The notes under the pieces were generated by a model. The model did not search any database, was not told the DNA's origin, and saw nothing but the letters and a program-made list of their open reading frames with translations. From Lachnospiraceae bacterium (GTDB lineage: Bacteria > Bacillota > Clostridia > Lachnospirales > Lachnospiraceae), in NCBI GenBank assembly GCA_910576125.1, contig CAJTHM010000012.1:124001-188000 (forward strand): DNA of 64,000 bases. Direction: 5' to 3'. Positions 43,065 through 52,645 of this stretch are shown here, piece by piece. The position numbers and the translations under genes are program-made. How positions within the stretch are numbered: the first letter of the stretch is position 1; the number at the start of each line of letters is the position of its first letter.

Positions 43065-43172
43065 ATCCTCCTCGTTTCCGCGCAAGTTTTCCTCTCTGCA
43101 CCCTAAACAGTGCGGCAGTCTGCCCCCTGCGCAATCATGCTTCGCCAGTCCGCCTGCTGACAGGCAGTCATC

Positions 43173-43652
43173 TTATTCCGGGTAAACCAGCCTGCTGTCG
43201 TCGATTCCATAGAGCACATTGTCCAGATATCTCTTCGCCAGGTAATTGGCCATGGGCAGGTTCATGTCCAGATAATTGCCGCAGTCTTTCGGGGAGGCGC
43301 CGGGCACCTCATCCCTATAGTCCCGGATGAACTCATACATCTGAACCATCAGGGGCAGGATGTCCTTTGAGCTGTAATCCCCGGCCAGCAGCAGATAGAA
43401 GCCGGTACGGCATCCCATGGGGCCGAAATAGACGGTCCTGGGGCCGTATTCCGGGTGGTTGCGCAGGAAAGTGGCTCCCAGATGCTCAATGGTATGTACC
43501 TCCGCCGTATTCATGACAGGCTCCTCATTGGGGCTGGTCATGCGCAGGTCAAAGGTGGTAATCGTCTCTGCCCCCGCCGTGTCTTTGCGGGACACATAGA
43601 CACCTGGCTGCAGTTTGATATGATCTATTGTGAAGCTTGCGATTTTTTCCAT
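43173..43652 (-). CDS. luxS: S-ribosylhomocysteine lyase
   Basis: 159 residues from ATG 43652. It splits S-ribosylhomocysteine into homocysteine and DPD, the AI-2 precursor. The zinc ligands are H53 and H57 in NTAEVHTIEHLGATF with catalytic E56, and C124 in SPKDCGNYLDMN. The active-site Cys C81 lies in FGPMGCRTGFYLLL. The length equals the family norm. The frame is open far upstream, but those codons do not resemble LuxS and are not taken as coding. It precedes mtnN. Confidence 0.97.
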   Translation of the reverse strand: MEKIASFTIDHIKLQPGVYVSRKDTAGAETITTFDLRMTSPNEEPVMNTAEVHTIEHLGATFLRNHPEYGPRTVYFGPMGCRTGFYLLLAGDYSSKDILPLMVQMYEFIRDYRDEVPGASPKDCGNYLDMNLPMANYLAKRYLDNVLYGIDDSRLVYPE

Positions 43653-43868
43653 ATGAGTCACATTCCTTTCTTTTCTATCTATTTCGCCGACACCGATTTT
43701 ATCATGTGCGCAGCACCGCATATAATCTTTATGACCACGGCCGTTTCCTGTCCTGAATAAGGCCATTGTACCATACAGACCCGATTTTATCAAGTTCCCT
43801 CCCCCTCGAAACATTGCCCTTTTCCAGATATCCGTTAACCTCACTATTGCTTCGGCCTGAAAAAAGAG

Positions 43869-43898
43869 CCTCCGCTCAGGACAGAAGTCCTTTTTATC
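43869..43898. other. Terminator-like segment repeated from 42354-42382
   Basis: TCCGCTCAGGACAGAAGTCC followed by TTTTTATCAT nearly repeats the terminator region at 42354-42382. Here only AGGAC-AGAA-GTCCT pairs, followed by T5 on the plus strand. It lies between luxS and the tRNA genes, where no plus-strand gene ends, so it may be a duplicated remnant. Confidence 0.4.
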
Positions 43899-43908
43899 AT
43901 AACAAAAA

Positions 43909-43979
43909 AGCAGGTGATGGGAATCGAACCCACATATCCAGCTTGGAAGGCTGGTGTTCTACCACTGAACTACACCTGC
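43909..43979 (-). tRNA. tRNA-Gly (anticodon TCC)
   Basis: Minus strand: acceptor GCAGGTG/CACCTGC with discriminator T, anticodon loop CTTCCAA (TCC), T-arm GTGGGTTCGATTCCCAT. 71 nt, no CCA encoded. Confidence 0.96.
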
Positions 43980-44014
43980 ATAAGTATTGCCTGTTTAATT
44001 TATCGAATCCCAAA

Positions 44015-44087
<73 letters not shown>

Positions 44088-44210
44088 CTGCTACATATTC
44101 CTGCGTCACAACACTGATTATTTTACACTGAAATGAAGCTTTTGTCAATACTTTTGCAAAATTTTTTTCCATCCTTTTACGGCTTTTGCGACTGCCGGAA
44201 AAGTACGGGC

Positions 44211-45533
44211 TTACGCAGCCAGGGGATGATACCGATAATACTGCAGCAGCAGCTTCACCACCCGGCTGTAGCTGACCGCCCCATCAGAAACGCCGTTCAC
44301 TTTCAGGTTCGTGTCGATGAACGCATCCGCCGCCTTGTCCACCACCTCCGTGTCAATCAGGGCTTTTCCGTTGATGCGGTCCCACTCTTCCTGCACTACG
44401 AAGACATTGTCCGTCCAGACCTGGTCCTCCACTTTCACCGGCCGAATCCTCGCTACCGCCTCCGCATAGACGGTTTCGTTCTCTTTCCACGCCTTGTAGA
44501 TATCATTGTACAGATACACCAGCACGCTCAGATACCCCGCATACTGGAAAAAAGCATCATCCGACTGCACGCAGGCCAGATAGCCTATGAAATTAGCCTC
44601 ATCCTCATAGATATAGCCCCGCAGGTGGGCCAGCTCGTGGCACATGGTGGAGGGGAAATTCAGAATGTGCATCACATCATTGTAATTGGCTTCCATGGAA
44701 AAGGGGAAATAATAGCCCTGCATATGCTGCTGGCACATAAAATCCGAAGAAAGCAGCGCCTTGGGCCGGGGATAATAGCCGTCCAGCTGTTCATAGGTTT
44801 CCCCCAGCCGAGTCATCAGTTCCCTGGCCATATCCTCCATATCCAGCAGGCTCCCGTCTTTTCCAATGCTGCCCGGATACAGCACCATGCCGTTCTCATC
44901 CCGGTCCATGAGGCCGCTTAGGCTGTTGCACTGCTCTGCCACCATATTGTAGACCCCAATCAGCTCCTCCAGCTCGTACACATTGTCATCCTCGCCGAAA
45001 TAATGCTCCGAAAAGGTGGAGGCATGGTACAGGATGAAACAGTTCAGCGTCATGATCAGGCTGACGCAGGCCAGCACCCATGCGAAAAAGCGGTAGAATC
45101 CTCTGCTGAAGCGCCTGAAAATCCGGCCTTTCCCGCCCTCTGTCCCCGCTCCTTTCCCGGATAATTCCGGCGCTTCCGTGCGGGATAATTCCACGGCATT
45201 CCTGCGGGGCAGCCCTGGCGCCGCCGTATCACGCTTTTGCCTTCCCGCTATGCGTCTGATTCCCCATACCGCCCCGATTCCTGCCCAAATGGCTCCAAAC
45301 AGCACCGCCGCCCCTACAATCACCAGCCCTGCCACGATCAGCCACTCCCCCACCGAAAAAGGAAAAAGCCCGCTTAACCTGCCATAGGTATTCACCCATA
45401 TGGGAAATACATGCGCAATATACCAGTCCGCAAAGGCAGAGCTGTTCCACGCCGCCACATTCAGCAGAACCACCAGAACCACAATCCCCAGATACACCAG
45501 CCCGCTTTTCCGAAAAAACCTCCTCCGATCCAT
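44211..45533 (-). CDS. DUF3810-type membrane metalloprotease
   Basis: 440 residues from ATG 45533 (AAGAGG upstream). Three N-terminal spans (SGLVYLGIVVLVVLLNVAAW, VGEWLIVAGLVIVGAAVLFG, FYRFFAWVLACVSLIMTLNC) are separated by a polar Arg/Glu-rich loop. The large C-terminal domain holds FPSTMCHELAHLRGYIYEDE, ANFIGYLACVQSDD: HELAH plus a downstream Glu is a zincin-type site. This is the DUF3810 pattern found in Firmicutes and Bacteroidetes; the substrate is unknown. An ATG at 45611 in frame lies within the upstream terminator hairpin and is rejected. Confidence 0.85.
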   Translation of the reverse strand: MDRRRFFRKSGLVYLGIVVLVVLLNVAAWNSSAFADWYIAHVFPIWVNTYGRLSGLFPFSVGEWLIVAGLVIVGAAVLFGAIWAGIGAVWGIRRIAGRQKRDTAAPGLPRRNAVELSRTEAPELSGKGAGTEGGKGRIFRRFSRGFYRFFAWVLACVSLIMTLNCFILYHASTFSEHYFGEDDNVYELEELIGVYNMVAEQCNSLSGLMDRDENGMVLYPGSIGKDGSLLDMEDMARELMTRLGETYEQLDGYYPRPKALLSSDFMCQQHMQGYYFPFSMEANYNDVMHILNFPSTMCHELAHLRGYIYEDEANFIGYLACVQSDDAFFQYAGYLSVLVYLYNDIYKAWKENETVYAEAVARIRPVKVEDQVWTDNVFVVQEEWDRINGKALIDTEVVDKAADAFIDTNLKVNGVSDGAVSYSRVVKLLLQYYRYHPLAA

Positions 45534-45583
45534 ACCCCATCCTCTTGTCTCTCGATTTTCCAATGCCGTCCTGCCCGAAAGAT

Positions 45584-45617
45584 AAAAAGATGAACACTTT
45601 GACATGTTCATCTTTTT
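45584..45617. terminator. Terminator of the DUF3048 gene (bidirectional form)
   Basis: AAAAAGATGAACA (45584-45596), 8-nt loop, TGTTCATCTTTTT (45605-45617). Just past the DUF3048 stop on the minus strand and before the DUF3810 gene. Confidence 0.92.
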
Positions 45618-45641
45618 ACAGGCATAGTGATAGAGCGCTGA

Positions 45642-46763
45642 TTATTTTATGACGATATCCTCCCACCCGTCCGACGGCACGATGGAAATATAGGTCTTTC
45701 CCGTATTCAGCTTGATTTCTTCGCTTGTGCCTTTCTTATAAAAGGTAGTGGGGACAGTGTCGGATCCCTTGTACCAGTTCACCTCTATTGCTTTTCCGTT
45801 TGTGATATAATATCCGCTCCGCCCTGAAGTATCAAGGACATTGTAAATCAGATAGCCGTCGCCCAAATCAGTAAATGTGCAGTCCTGAATCAGAAGATTC
45901 TTAAAGGTCAGCTGGGCATTCCCATGCTGAGGATCAACATGGGCCTGTCCGTACTCATAGTAATCATAGGTTCCTGTCTCTTCATTATACTTCAGAGTGG
46001 ATTTATTATGTCCGAAAGGAAGCTGAATCTCAGTGCAGTCGAAAGCTCCGTCCTCATCGGATAAGTCGAACTCCTTATTTGAGAACTGGAAATGCTCTCC
46101 GGGATAAAATTCATTGTATTCCTTGCTATACTTCTTATCGCTGAAATTCTTCTCCAAATCGCCCGCCAGGATATATTCTGTAAACTCCGTGGGCTTGCCG
46201 TTATCCACACGTGAAAAGGTGCCGGTGAAATTCTCGCAGTAATCCCGCTCTTTAATCAAATCCAGGGCGAAATACGGGCCGCCGTCATGGCAGAGCACAG
46301 CGTTCCACTCTCCTGCCAGGTAGATGTTGGTGGATCTGGTGCTCCGAATGCTGCCCAGCTGCTCGATTTTGCCCCAGTCTTTTACCAGTACCATGAAACG
46401 CGTAATTCTGTCATTCAATGTGCTGTTCATAATCTCGTAGACGACATCGGCTTCCGTCAGGCCGTAATGGGGAAGCGCTATCTTCTCGTTGTCTACCATG
46501 ACCGCGATAGGGCGCTGGTTTTTCAGCTCCTCGTCAATCCACTCGTTCGTAAGTTCGCTCCGGTACATGCCCTCGCGAACCTCATCCGGCTCCTCTTCCC
46601 CTTCTTCCGGCTCTTCCGTGGCATCCGGCGCAGGTTCCGGCGTCTCCTCTATTATCACAGGCGCCAGTGTCTCCAGCGGAGAACTCTCCCCCCCGTCGCT
46701 TCCTCCGCAGCCGGCCAGAATGACCGCAGCTGCCATAATTGCTGCCAATACTTTCTTTTTCAT
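45642..46763 (-). CDS. DUF3048 (YerB-like) lipoprotein
   Basis: 373 residues. Signal peptide KKKVLAAIMAAAVILAGC with lipidation at C19, then a Pro/Glu-rich spacer (TPEPAPDATEEPEEGEEEPD). The DUF3048 domain follows: NQRPIAVMVDNEKIALPHYG, LTEADVVYEIMNSTLNDRIT, RFMVLVKDWGKIEQLGSIRS, TRSTNIYLAGEWNAVLCHDG. The C-terminal domain (TGRSGYYITNGKAIEVNWYK-like segment) matches the second half of YerB proteins. It is located on the outer face of the membrane. B. subtilis YerB is of unknown function. Single gene with its own terminator. Confidence 0.88.
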   Translation of the reverse strand: MKKKVLAAIMAAAVILAGCGGSDGGESSPLETLAPVIIEETPEPAPDATEEPEEGEEEPDEVREGMYRSELTNEWIDEELKNQRPIAVMVDNEKIALPHYGLTEADVVYEIMNSTLNDRITRFMVLVKDWGKIEQLGSIRSTRSTNIYLAGEWNAVLCHDGGPYFALDLIKERDYCENFTGTFSRVDNGKPTEFTEYILAGDLEKNFSDKKYSKEYNEFYPGEHFQFSNKEFDLSDEDGAFDCTEIQLPFGHNKSTLKYNEETGTYDYYEYGQAHVDPQHGNAQLTFKNLLIQDCTFTDLGDGYLIYNVLDTSGRSGYYITNGKAIEVNWYKGSDTVPTTFYKKGTSEEIKLNTGKTYISIVPSDGWEDIVIK

Positions 46764-46837
46764 GAGAATTTCCTTTCTTTTTCTGCTTTTTAAGTTTTTC
46801 TATGATCTCGGAATAAGCCGCTGCGCCATTCCGGAAT

Positions 46838-47371
46838 TCACTCTTTGTCATCCATAAATGCCCGGGAACCCGTAGCTCCGGTCTGTCCCTGGTACTTCCC
46901 CTGGTAAGGGTGGAGTGCGTCGGCATCCATCTCCGCGAACACCAGCTGTCCTACCCTGCGCCCGGATTTCAGCTCAATAGCACAGCGGTTGGCATTGAAC
47001 AGCTCCAGCGTAATCTCCCCTTTGAAGCCCGGGTCCACCCATCCCGCATTCTGGATGAACAGGCCCATGCGCCCCAGCGAGCTCCTGCCCTCCACGAATG
47101 CCGTCAGATTGTCCGGCAGGGATATGTACTCCCTCGTGGTAGCGAGGACGAACTGGCCAGGCAGGAGCACATACCGCTCCGTCTCCATGGTCCGGTACTG
47201 AATCTCGTTCTCCAAATCTATGATGCCCGCAGGCAGGTCTTCAATGATGCTGAACATATTTCCCAGACGGATATCCACGCTGGCAGGCTGTATCTGGCTC
47301 TCCTCCAGGGGCGAGATGGACAATGTCCCCTCCCGGAGCATTTTCATAATCGTCCTGTCCGATAAAACCAT
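46838..47371 (-). CDS. dcd: dCTP deaminase (possibly bifunctional)
   Basis: 177 residues from ATG 47371. It deaminates dCTP to dUTP, or to dUMP if bifunctional. [48 protein letters not shown] and [37 protein letters not shown] are the trimeric dUTPase-fold motifs with the catalytic Glu in [16 protein letters not shown] is the C-terminal core, followed by a Tyr/Gln/Gly nucleotide-lid ([15 protein letters not shown]). Stands alone. Confidence 0.95.
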   Translation of the reverse strand: MVLSDRTIMKMLREGTLSISPLEESQIQPASVDIRLGNMFSIIEDLPAGIIDLENEIQYRTMETERYVLLPGQFVLATTREYISLPDNLTAFVEGRSSLGRMGLFIQNAGWVDPGFKGEITLELFNANRCAIELKSGRRVGQLVFAEMDADALHPYQGKYQGQTGATGSRAFMDDKE

Positions 47372-47458
47372 ATTATACCCCTTGCGCGCTCTTGCGCGTA
47401 TTCCAATCAATAGTTTGAAAGTACACGGTTTTTCACCGCCACGAACCTACGGCCCCTT

Positions 47459-48235
47459 TCAGCGGTATCCGGCAGCCGCCAGATTGTCATAGCTTTGTTT
47501 CAGGCAGTCAAAGGGACTTCCCTGGCAGATATCCTGCTCCACCAGCAGATATTCACAGCTTGTCCCCTCCAGCTTTTTCAGGATGGCGTCAAAATTCAGA
47601 TTTCCCTCCATCACAGGCGCCATCACAGCGCCCTCCGGACTCATTCCCATGTCCTTTAGATGCACACAAGGAATCCTGTCCTGCAGAAGCCCGATCCACT
47701 GGCACACATCCGCTCCCGCAGCCTGCACCCAGTAGGTGTCCAGCGTAAAGCCCAGCTCCTGAGGCGCGAACCACTCCATCAGGTACTCGATCATGCGCTT
47801 CTGCCCGTCAGTGCCCTCCGCTTTCAACCTGCGGAATTCAAAGTTATGATTATGGTACATCAAAAGCTTCCCCGCAGCCTCAATCTTTTTCGCGGGCTCC
47901 CGGAAGTCCTCGGCAAAATATGCCAGCCATTCCGGCGCACGGTACTTGTCCGGCATGGCCCCCAGGCCGATATACTGACATCCCATGATGTCATGCTCCG
48001 CGATCAGCCGCTCCGTGTCATAGAGGATGCGGTTCACATCGCTGTGGGTCAGCACAATTTCCAGCCCCTCCTCATCGCAGATCTCCCGGATGCGTTCCGG
48101 CCGGATATCCCTGCCAACAGCGGAAATCTGTACTGTCCTATAGCCTATCCGCGCGATTTTCTTCATGCTCCGCGCAAAGTCTTTCTCGCTCTGTGTATAC
48201 GCGCGTATTGTATACAGCTGTGCCCCCGTCTTCAT
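47459..48235 (-). CDS. Sugar phosphate isomerase/epimerase (xylose isomerase-like TIM barrel)
   Basis: 258 residues from ATG 48235. MKTGAQLYTIRAYTQSEKDF and IARIGYRTVQISAVG open the barrel. EGLEIVLTHSDVNRIL, MGCQYIGLGAMPDKY, KLLMYHNHNFEFRRL (metal-binding Glu region), LGFTLDTYWVQAAGADVCQW (Asp), RIPCVHLKDMGM (His, Asp) and YLLVEQDICQGSPFDCLKQS (Glu) are the usual metal-site strands. The family epimerises or isomerises diverse sugars, inositols and keto acids. It sits beside the amino-sugar locus but is separated by 450 bp. Confidence 0.85.
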   Translation of the reverse strand: MKTGAQLYTIRAYTQSEKDFARSMKKIARIGYRTVQISAVGRDIRPERIREICDEEGLEIVLTHSDVNRILYDTERLIAEHDIMGCQYIGLGAMPDKYRAPEWLAYFAEDFREPAKKIEAAGKLLMYHNHNFEFRRLKAEGTDGQKRMIEYLMEWFAPQELGFTLDTYWVQAAGADVCQWIGLLQDRIPCVHLKDMGMSPEGAVMAPVMEGNLNFDAILKKLEGTSCEYLLVEQDICQGSPFDCLKQSYDNLAAAGYR

Positions 48236-48681
48236 AAATGTCAAACCTCCTGCTCTCGCTCTTACGCCATATGCGCAAAATTTTCCCTCTCTATTGTAAT
48301 CTGTCCCGGCAATGAAATCAATAGAATTTTATGGATTTAAGGATTCTTAAGGACTTGACTTTTCAAAAATACTGTGCAATCCTGCTTGAAATTTCAGATT
48401 ATTGCATTTTTCATCAGGAAGAATTTCCCCAAAAGAGGAGAAGTAATCATGTTTGCATTGAAGACATCAATGTTTCCAGCATCCCGCCGGAGTGCCGGCG
48501 TACACGATTCTGCTCCTGGCGGCGGCCATAGCGGTGTTCTACCGGGGCCTGCGGCGCTATACCTCCGGCAGCCTCACGGAGGCACGGCTGTAAGAATTTC
48601 CGCCCATAAAATGTCCTGCCATAAATCCGGGCTTTACGGCAGGACAACCATCGAATTGCTTTATGCTGCTATGCTATAATG
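48236..48681. other. Gap with a frameshifted small membrane-protein relic and a strong hairpin
   Basis: An ATG at 48450 has GAGGAG 9-10 nt upstream and reads MFALKTSMFPASRRSAG. A shifted frame then reads PAYTILLLAAAIAVFYRGLR and RYTSGSLTEARL to a stop at 48594, as if a 45-50 residue one-span protein had suffered a frameshift. After it, TGTCCTGCC and GGCAGGACA (about 48613-48647, extended by TAAA/TTTA) form a strong hairpin. Nothing else was seen. Confidence 0.4.
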
Positions 48682-50682
48682 CTATACGCCTCCGGTGGGA
48701 TTCGCCGCGGCAATCCAATCCCAGAACGGGCTGCCGATGTTCATGGCCTCCCCATCCTTTCTGGGCCGCATGGAGCCGTAGTGCAGAAGTTCCTCTTCCA
48801 GCTCCTCTATCTTCGTCCCCTCGTGATAGAAGCTTTCCAGGCACTCCAGGGCGTACTTCAGCTGGGCCTCCAGCGCGCCCAGGCGGATGGTGATTACTTC
48901 AAAGCCCACGGCCTTGCTGGTGCTCTTCCACAGCTTGCGCCAGGTATCGGTCAGAGCGGGCAGCTGCTCCAAAAGCCCGCTGCACCTGTCCATGCATTCC
49001 TCCACCAAATCGTCCCTGCCAGCGTCATAGGCAAAGCGGATGGCGCAGCCCAGTTCCGCCTTGTCCGCCAGGAACTGCGCCAGATTCGCGTAATGGGCGA
49101 ACAGCAGCGCGTTCCCCTCGGATTCCCTCATATATACCCGCAGCTTTCCGGACAGCTCCATATAGTAGTCGTACAGGCTTAAGAGCTCCCCGTCTCCTCC
49201 GAACAGGATGGCCTCCATCTGGACCGGGTCCTCCGGATCCCTGCCTGCGGCCTTCAGCACATCACTCAGATAGTCCTGCACATGCCTGTCGAAGAGTCCG
49301 TAGAGCGGATTCTGGTACAGCAGGCATTTGGAGGGATTGGCGCTCTGAAGATTCTCCTCCGGAACGGAGGGGATCTCGTCCAGCAGGCGCAGATCGTAGA
49401 ACGCCTGCGGATTCTCCCTGCAGCACACCCGGAAGCTGCCAAACACTTCCTCCTGTGTAGGCTCTTCGCTGTAAGCGTACTCTCCGAACAGCTGCAGCCC
49501 GATCAGCGCGCACAAACCGGAGGTCTCGCCGCCATTGTCCCCCCACATGGTGGTACAGACATTCCGGATATTCCGCTCGCGGCATGCGGCAAGCCCCTCC
49601 CTGGTGACCCGGAACGCCTTACCCTGGTTGGGCGAGATGCCGTTCCATGTCCAGATGCCTCCGGCGAAGATGATGCGGTCCGTAAGCTGCTGATGCTTTT
49701 CAAGCAATCTGGAATAGACTTCTTTCTCCGCATGATAATAGTCCCAATACACCAGGGAAAGCCCGTCCGGAATAGAGGCCCTGATCTGCTCCAATGTCTT
49801 CTCCTCAATCGGGGACTGGTCATAATAATCCCCACTCTCGTTCAGAGGCCGAAAGAACATGTCGCTCCATATCATGGGATCCAAAGAAAGCTCCCTGCAC
49901 AGCTCTATCACCATCTCCAGATGATCCCGCAGAATCTCCAGCGATGGCTTATAGCCGTTCTTCGCCAGGTACCGACCGCTTCCCAGGCCCCATGCCTCGT
50001 CCATTCCGAGGTGGATTCTGGAGGAACGGAACGGCGCGGTGGCCGCCTTTAAGATGCTCCTTAAGAATTCTTTGGTCTCCGGCGCCCCTACCAGCAGGAC
50101 ACTGGTGGTATCCTTTATGGGGAAAGCCACCGGCCAGCGCAGGTACTTCTCCAGATGCCCCAAAGTCTGGATGCAGGGAATCAGTTCCAGCCCAAAATCC
50201 GCCGCATAAGCATCCATTCCGGACAGTTCCTCCCGGGTATAACGCCCTCTCCCATATCCAAAGTAGGGCAGCTCCTCCACCTCATAAGTATCTTCCATAT
50301 ATAAGAAAATATAGGTGTACCCCATCAGGGCGAGCTTTCTCATGAAGCCCCGGAAACCCTCCACGGATATCACATTGTTCCGCGACAAATCGAACATAGC
50401 GCCCAGCTCATCGAAATATTTGACCGTCTTCTCCTCAAAGGCTTCCGGCAGCTTCCCCAGCAGCCTCCCCAGCTGGCGGAAGAACAGCGTCCTGGAGTCA
50501 AAACGGATGCAGGCCTCCTGCCCGTCGCAGCTCACGCTGTTCTCCGCGCCGCTTACCGCCTTTATCGGAAAGCCGCCCCCGTCTTTCCCGCACAGCCTGA
50601 AATATCCGTCCCCCTCCAGCCCTTTCAGAGCCGGTGCCAGGCCCTCGATGTCACCGTAAAAATAAAGTCTCGGAATTCCCAT
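48682..50682 (-). CDS. Family GH20-type beta-N-acetylhexosaminidase
   Basis: 666 residues from ATG 50682 (GGAGG 10 nt upstream). The TIM barrel begins around residue 115 (GFRGFMRKLALMGYTYIFLY, MEDTYEVEELPYFGYGRGRY). The Asp-Glu catalytic pair of substrate-assisted GH20 enzymes is in SRIHLGMDEAWGLGSGRYLA. IWSDMFFRPLNESGDYYDQ and FAGGIWTWNGISPNQGKA (aromatic +/-1 site) follow. There is no signal peptide, so it is probably cytoplasmic and acts on imported amino-sugar oligosaccharides. It is last in the minus-strand operon after the importer, which fits that role. Confidence 0.82.
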   Translation of the reverse strand: MGIPRLYFYGDIEGLAPALKGLEGDGYFRLCGKDGGGFPIKAVSGAENSVSCDGQEACIRFDSRTLFFRQLGRLLGKLPEAFEEKTVKYFDELGAMFDLSRNNVISVEGFRGFMRKLALMGYTYIFLYMEDTYEVEELPYFGYGRGRYTREELSGMDAYAADFGLELIPCIQTLGHLEKYLRWPVAFPIKDTTSVLLVGAPETKEFLRSILKAATAPFRSSRIHLGMDEAWGLGSGRYLAKNGYKPSLEILRDHLEMVIELCRELSLDPMIWSDMFFRPLNESGDYYDQSPIEEKTLEQIRASIPDGLSLVYWDYYHAEKEVYSRLLEKHQQLTDRIIFAGGIWTWNGISPNQGKAFRVTREGLAACRERNIRNVCTTMWGDNGGETSGLCALIGLQLFGEYAYSEEPTQEEVFGSFRVCCRENPQAFYDLRLLDEIPSVPEENLQSANPSKCLLYQNPLYGLFDRHVQDYLSDVLKAAGRDPEDPVQMEAILFGGDGELLSLYDYYMELSGKLRVYMRESEGNALLFAHYANLAQFLADKAELGCAIRFAYDAGRDDLVEECMDRCSGLLEQLPALTDTWRKLWKSTSKAVGFEVITIRLGALEAQLKYALECLESFYHEGTKIEELEEELLHYGSMRPRKDGEAMNIGSPFWDWIAAANPTGGV

Positions 50683-50769
50683 ACCCGACAAACCTCCTAT
50701 CCCGCACTGCACATTGCAGGCCGCCTGCGGCCGCCCGTCGCGGCAGTCCGCTGTTTTTATATATACTTT

Positions 50770-50808
50770 CGGCTCCCCTTCCCCTTTTCAAAGGGGACAA
50801 GGGAGCCG
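50770..50808 (-). other. Strong hairpin between binding-protein and hexosaminidase genes
   Basis: CGGCTCCC (50770-50777) pairs with GGGAGCCG (50801-50808), with an inner CCCCTTT/AAAGGGG stem. No T-run follows on the minus strand. Hairpins placed after binding-protein genes often stabilise the upstream message and cut downstream expression. Confidence 0.6.
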
Positions 50809-50884
50809 TCCATACTTACTTCATTGCTCTTGTTTCATTATTTCATGATTCAACCGTTTTGCCTCTTGTGCACCACGTTATAAT

Positions 50885-52555
50885 TTAGTATCCGAAGTAC
50901 TCGTTCAGCTCGTTCAGCAGGGGCTCCCACATGCCTCTGTTCTCCTCGAAGAAAGCGTCCCAGGTGGAAGCGATGTCATCGGTACCGGTTACCAGTTCGT
51001 TAATCTTATCTGCATAAGCCACGGAATAGGTATCCTTTGTAGGGCTGCTGAAGATTGTGTAGTTCTTCTCGTAAGGGATGATGGTACCCTGCTTCTTGAC
51101 CTCGAAGACAGCCAGAGCCTGGTCGATGGCGCGTTTGTCCATATCTGCTCTTGCCCCGGAATATCCAATCTCGTCCTGGCAGTGGCTGAATGCCGTTCCC
51201 AGAATCTCAGTGGAAGGGTATACGGTAATGTCGATGTTGTTGATGGGCTCGATGCTGCCGTCATCCGCATATTTCCAGTCAACCTCAGGGATACCGATCT
51301 GCACGGATGCTTCGCCCTCAGCAGTGCAGGCCCAGTCCATGACTTCCATAATCTTCGCCATGGTAGCTTCGTCCGTGTCAGGATTGAAGACCTGCACGGT
51401 CCAGTAGTTGCCTACCTCAAGGATGCTGCCTGCGCTTACGCCTTCATCCGGAACGATGTGGGCGCCGCCGATAATCTCATAGGGATCCTGATCCGGGAAG
51501 TTCCCCTGATAGCCAGTCATATAAGTATTGGTATTTCCGCAGTCGCCGCTGTCATACATAGCAGCCAGCGTACCTGCCATCAAAGCGGCACGGGCATCAT
51601 AGATATCGTTGATGACCACATAGTCGGGATCAATCAGGCCTGCCTGATACCACTCCCTCATAATCTCGATCATGTTGATCCATTTGTCCCTGTCATCCAC
51701 AAAAGTATATTTGAAGCCGTCTTCTGTCTCGATGAAAGTTCTTCCGTAAGGAGTGCCTGTAGCATATCCGAACATCTGGTCCAGGTTGCCGGGGCTGTCG
51801 CTTACAAAGGAATCATTGGTCAAGCCTGCCGCTTTCACTTTCTCAAGATACTCTCTCAGCTCAGAAATGGTGATGCTGTAGTCCTTTCCGAGATCCGGCA
51901 TGCCTACCTCCGCAGCCCAGTCCTTTCTGAAGAACAGAGTCGCATGGTTGATAGGGGGATCCATCTCCAGGAAGTTGTTGAACACAACGTGGGGAACGCC
52001 ATAAGTCTTGCCGTCCACCTTCAGATACTCCGCGTAGCCGGAGGCCTCTACCATCTTGGCGATGTTGGGATACTTCTCCTCCCAGCCGTCAGGCAGGGCG
52101 CCAAGCAGACCCTGATCGATGTAGGAATAATACTCGGCGAAAGTGAATCCTTCCCAGTTGGCACAATCGGGAAGCGAACCGCCCATGACCTGTGTACGGA
52201 ACCTCTCGTCGGCGCCGCTGGGCTCATTGGCCATGACTTCCATGTCCACACCGAACTTCTCGTTGATCCAGAGGAACAGGGGATCCTTGTAATCCTTACC
52301 GGCGATACAGTTGTATGCCGTAAAGGTGAAATGGACTGCGTCTCCGCTGGCGGCCTCGCCGCCGGCATCTTCCGCTTCGCCGCCAGCGTCTTCGGCATCT
52401 CCGGCATCTTCCGCCTTGCTCTCTTCTGACTTGGACTCTTCCGGAGCAGAACTGCTGCCCTGGGAACCTCCGTCATCGCCTCCGCAGCCTGCCAGAGCAG
52501 AAAGCGTCAGCGCGCCGCACAGTAACAATGCAGCAAACTTTTTTACCTTTCTCAT
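50885..52555 (-). CDS. Sugar ABC transporter solute-binding lipoprotein (LplA-like)
   Basis: 556 residues. Signal peptide with lipobox LSALAGC, lipid at C24, then an acidic low-complexity spacer (residues about 30-72, Asp/Ala/Gly/Glu). The binding domain has TFTAYNCIAGKDYKDPLFLW, GGSLPDCANWEGFTFAEYYS, YGVPHVVFNNFLEMDPPINH and WYQAGLIDPDYVVINDIYDA, typical of the large Firmicute family-1 binding proteins paired with LplB/LplC permeases. It should capture oligosaccharides outside the cell. It follows the two permease genes. The ligand is inferred to be amino-sugar containing from the GH20, MurQ and kinase neighbours. Confidence 0.88.
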   Translation of the reverse strand: MRKVKKFAALLLCGALTLSALAGCGGDDGGSQGSSSAPEESKSEESKAEDAGDAEDAGGEAEDAGGEAASGDAVHFTFTAYNCIAGKDYKDPLFLWINEKFGVDMEVMANEPSGADERFRTQVMGGSLPDCANWEGFTFAEYYSYIDQGLLGALPDGWEEKYPNIAKMVEASGYAEYLKVDGKTYGVPHVVFNNFLEMDPPINHATLFFRKDWAAEVGMPDLGKDYSITISELREYLEKVKAAGLTNDSFVSDSPGNLDQMFGYATGTPYGRTFIETEDGFKYTFVDDRDKWINMIEIMREWYQAGLIDPDYVVINDIYDARAALMAGTLAAMYDSGDCGNTNTYMTGYQGNFPDQDPYEIIGGAHIVPDEGVSAGSILEVGNYWTVQVFNPDTDEATMAKIMEVMDWACTAEGEASVQIGIPEVDWKYADDGSIEPINNIDITVYPSTEILGTAFSHCQDEIGYSGARADMDKRAIDQALAVFEVKKQGTIIPYEKNYTIFSSPTKDTYSVAYADKINELVTGTDDIASTWDAFFEENRGMWEPLLNELNEYFGY

Positions 52556-52645
52556 AATACTCTCCTTTCATGTAAATGAATTTTATATTGTATCACTTCC
52601 GGCACCGTCTCCGATCCCGAATGCATAATACCCAAGGTCACAGCA

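Noticed and set aside
51182..52429. 415-codon plus-strand open frame
   Set aside because: Antisense to the solute-binding lipoprotein gene; no recognisable domain.
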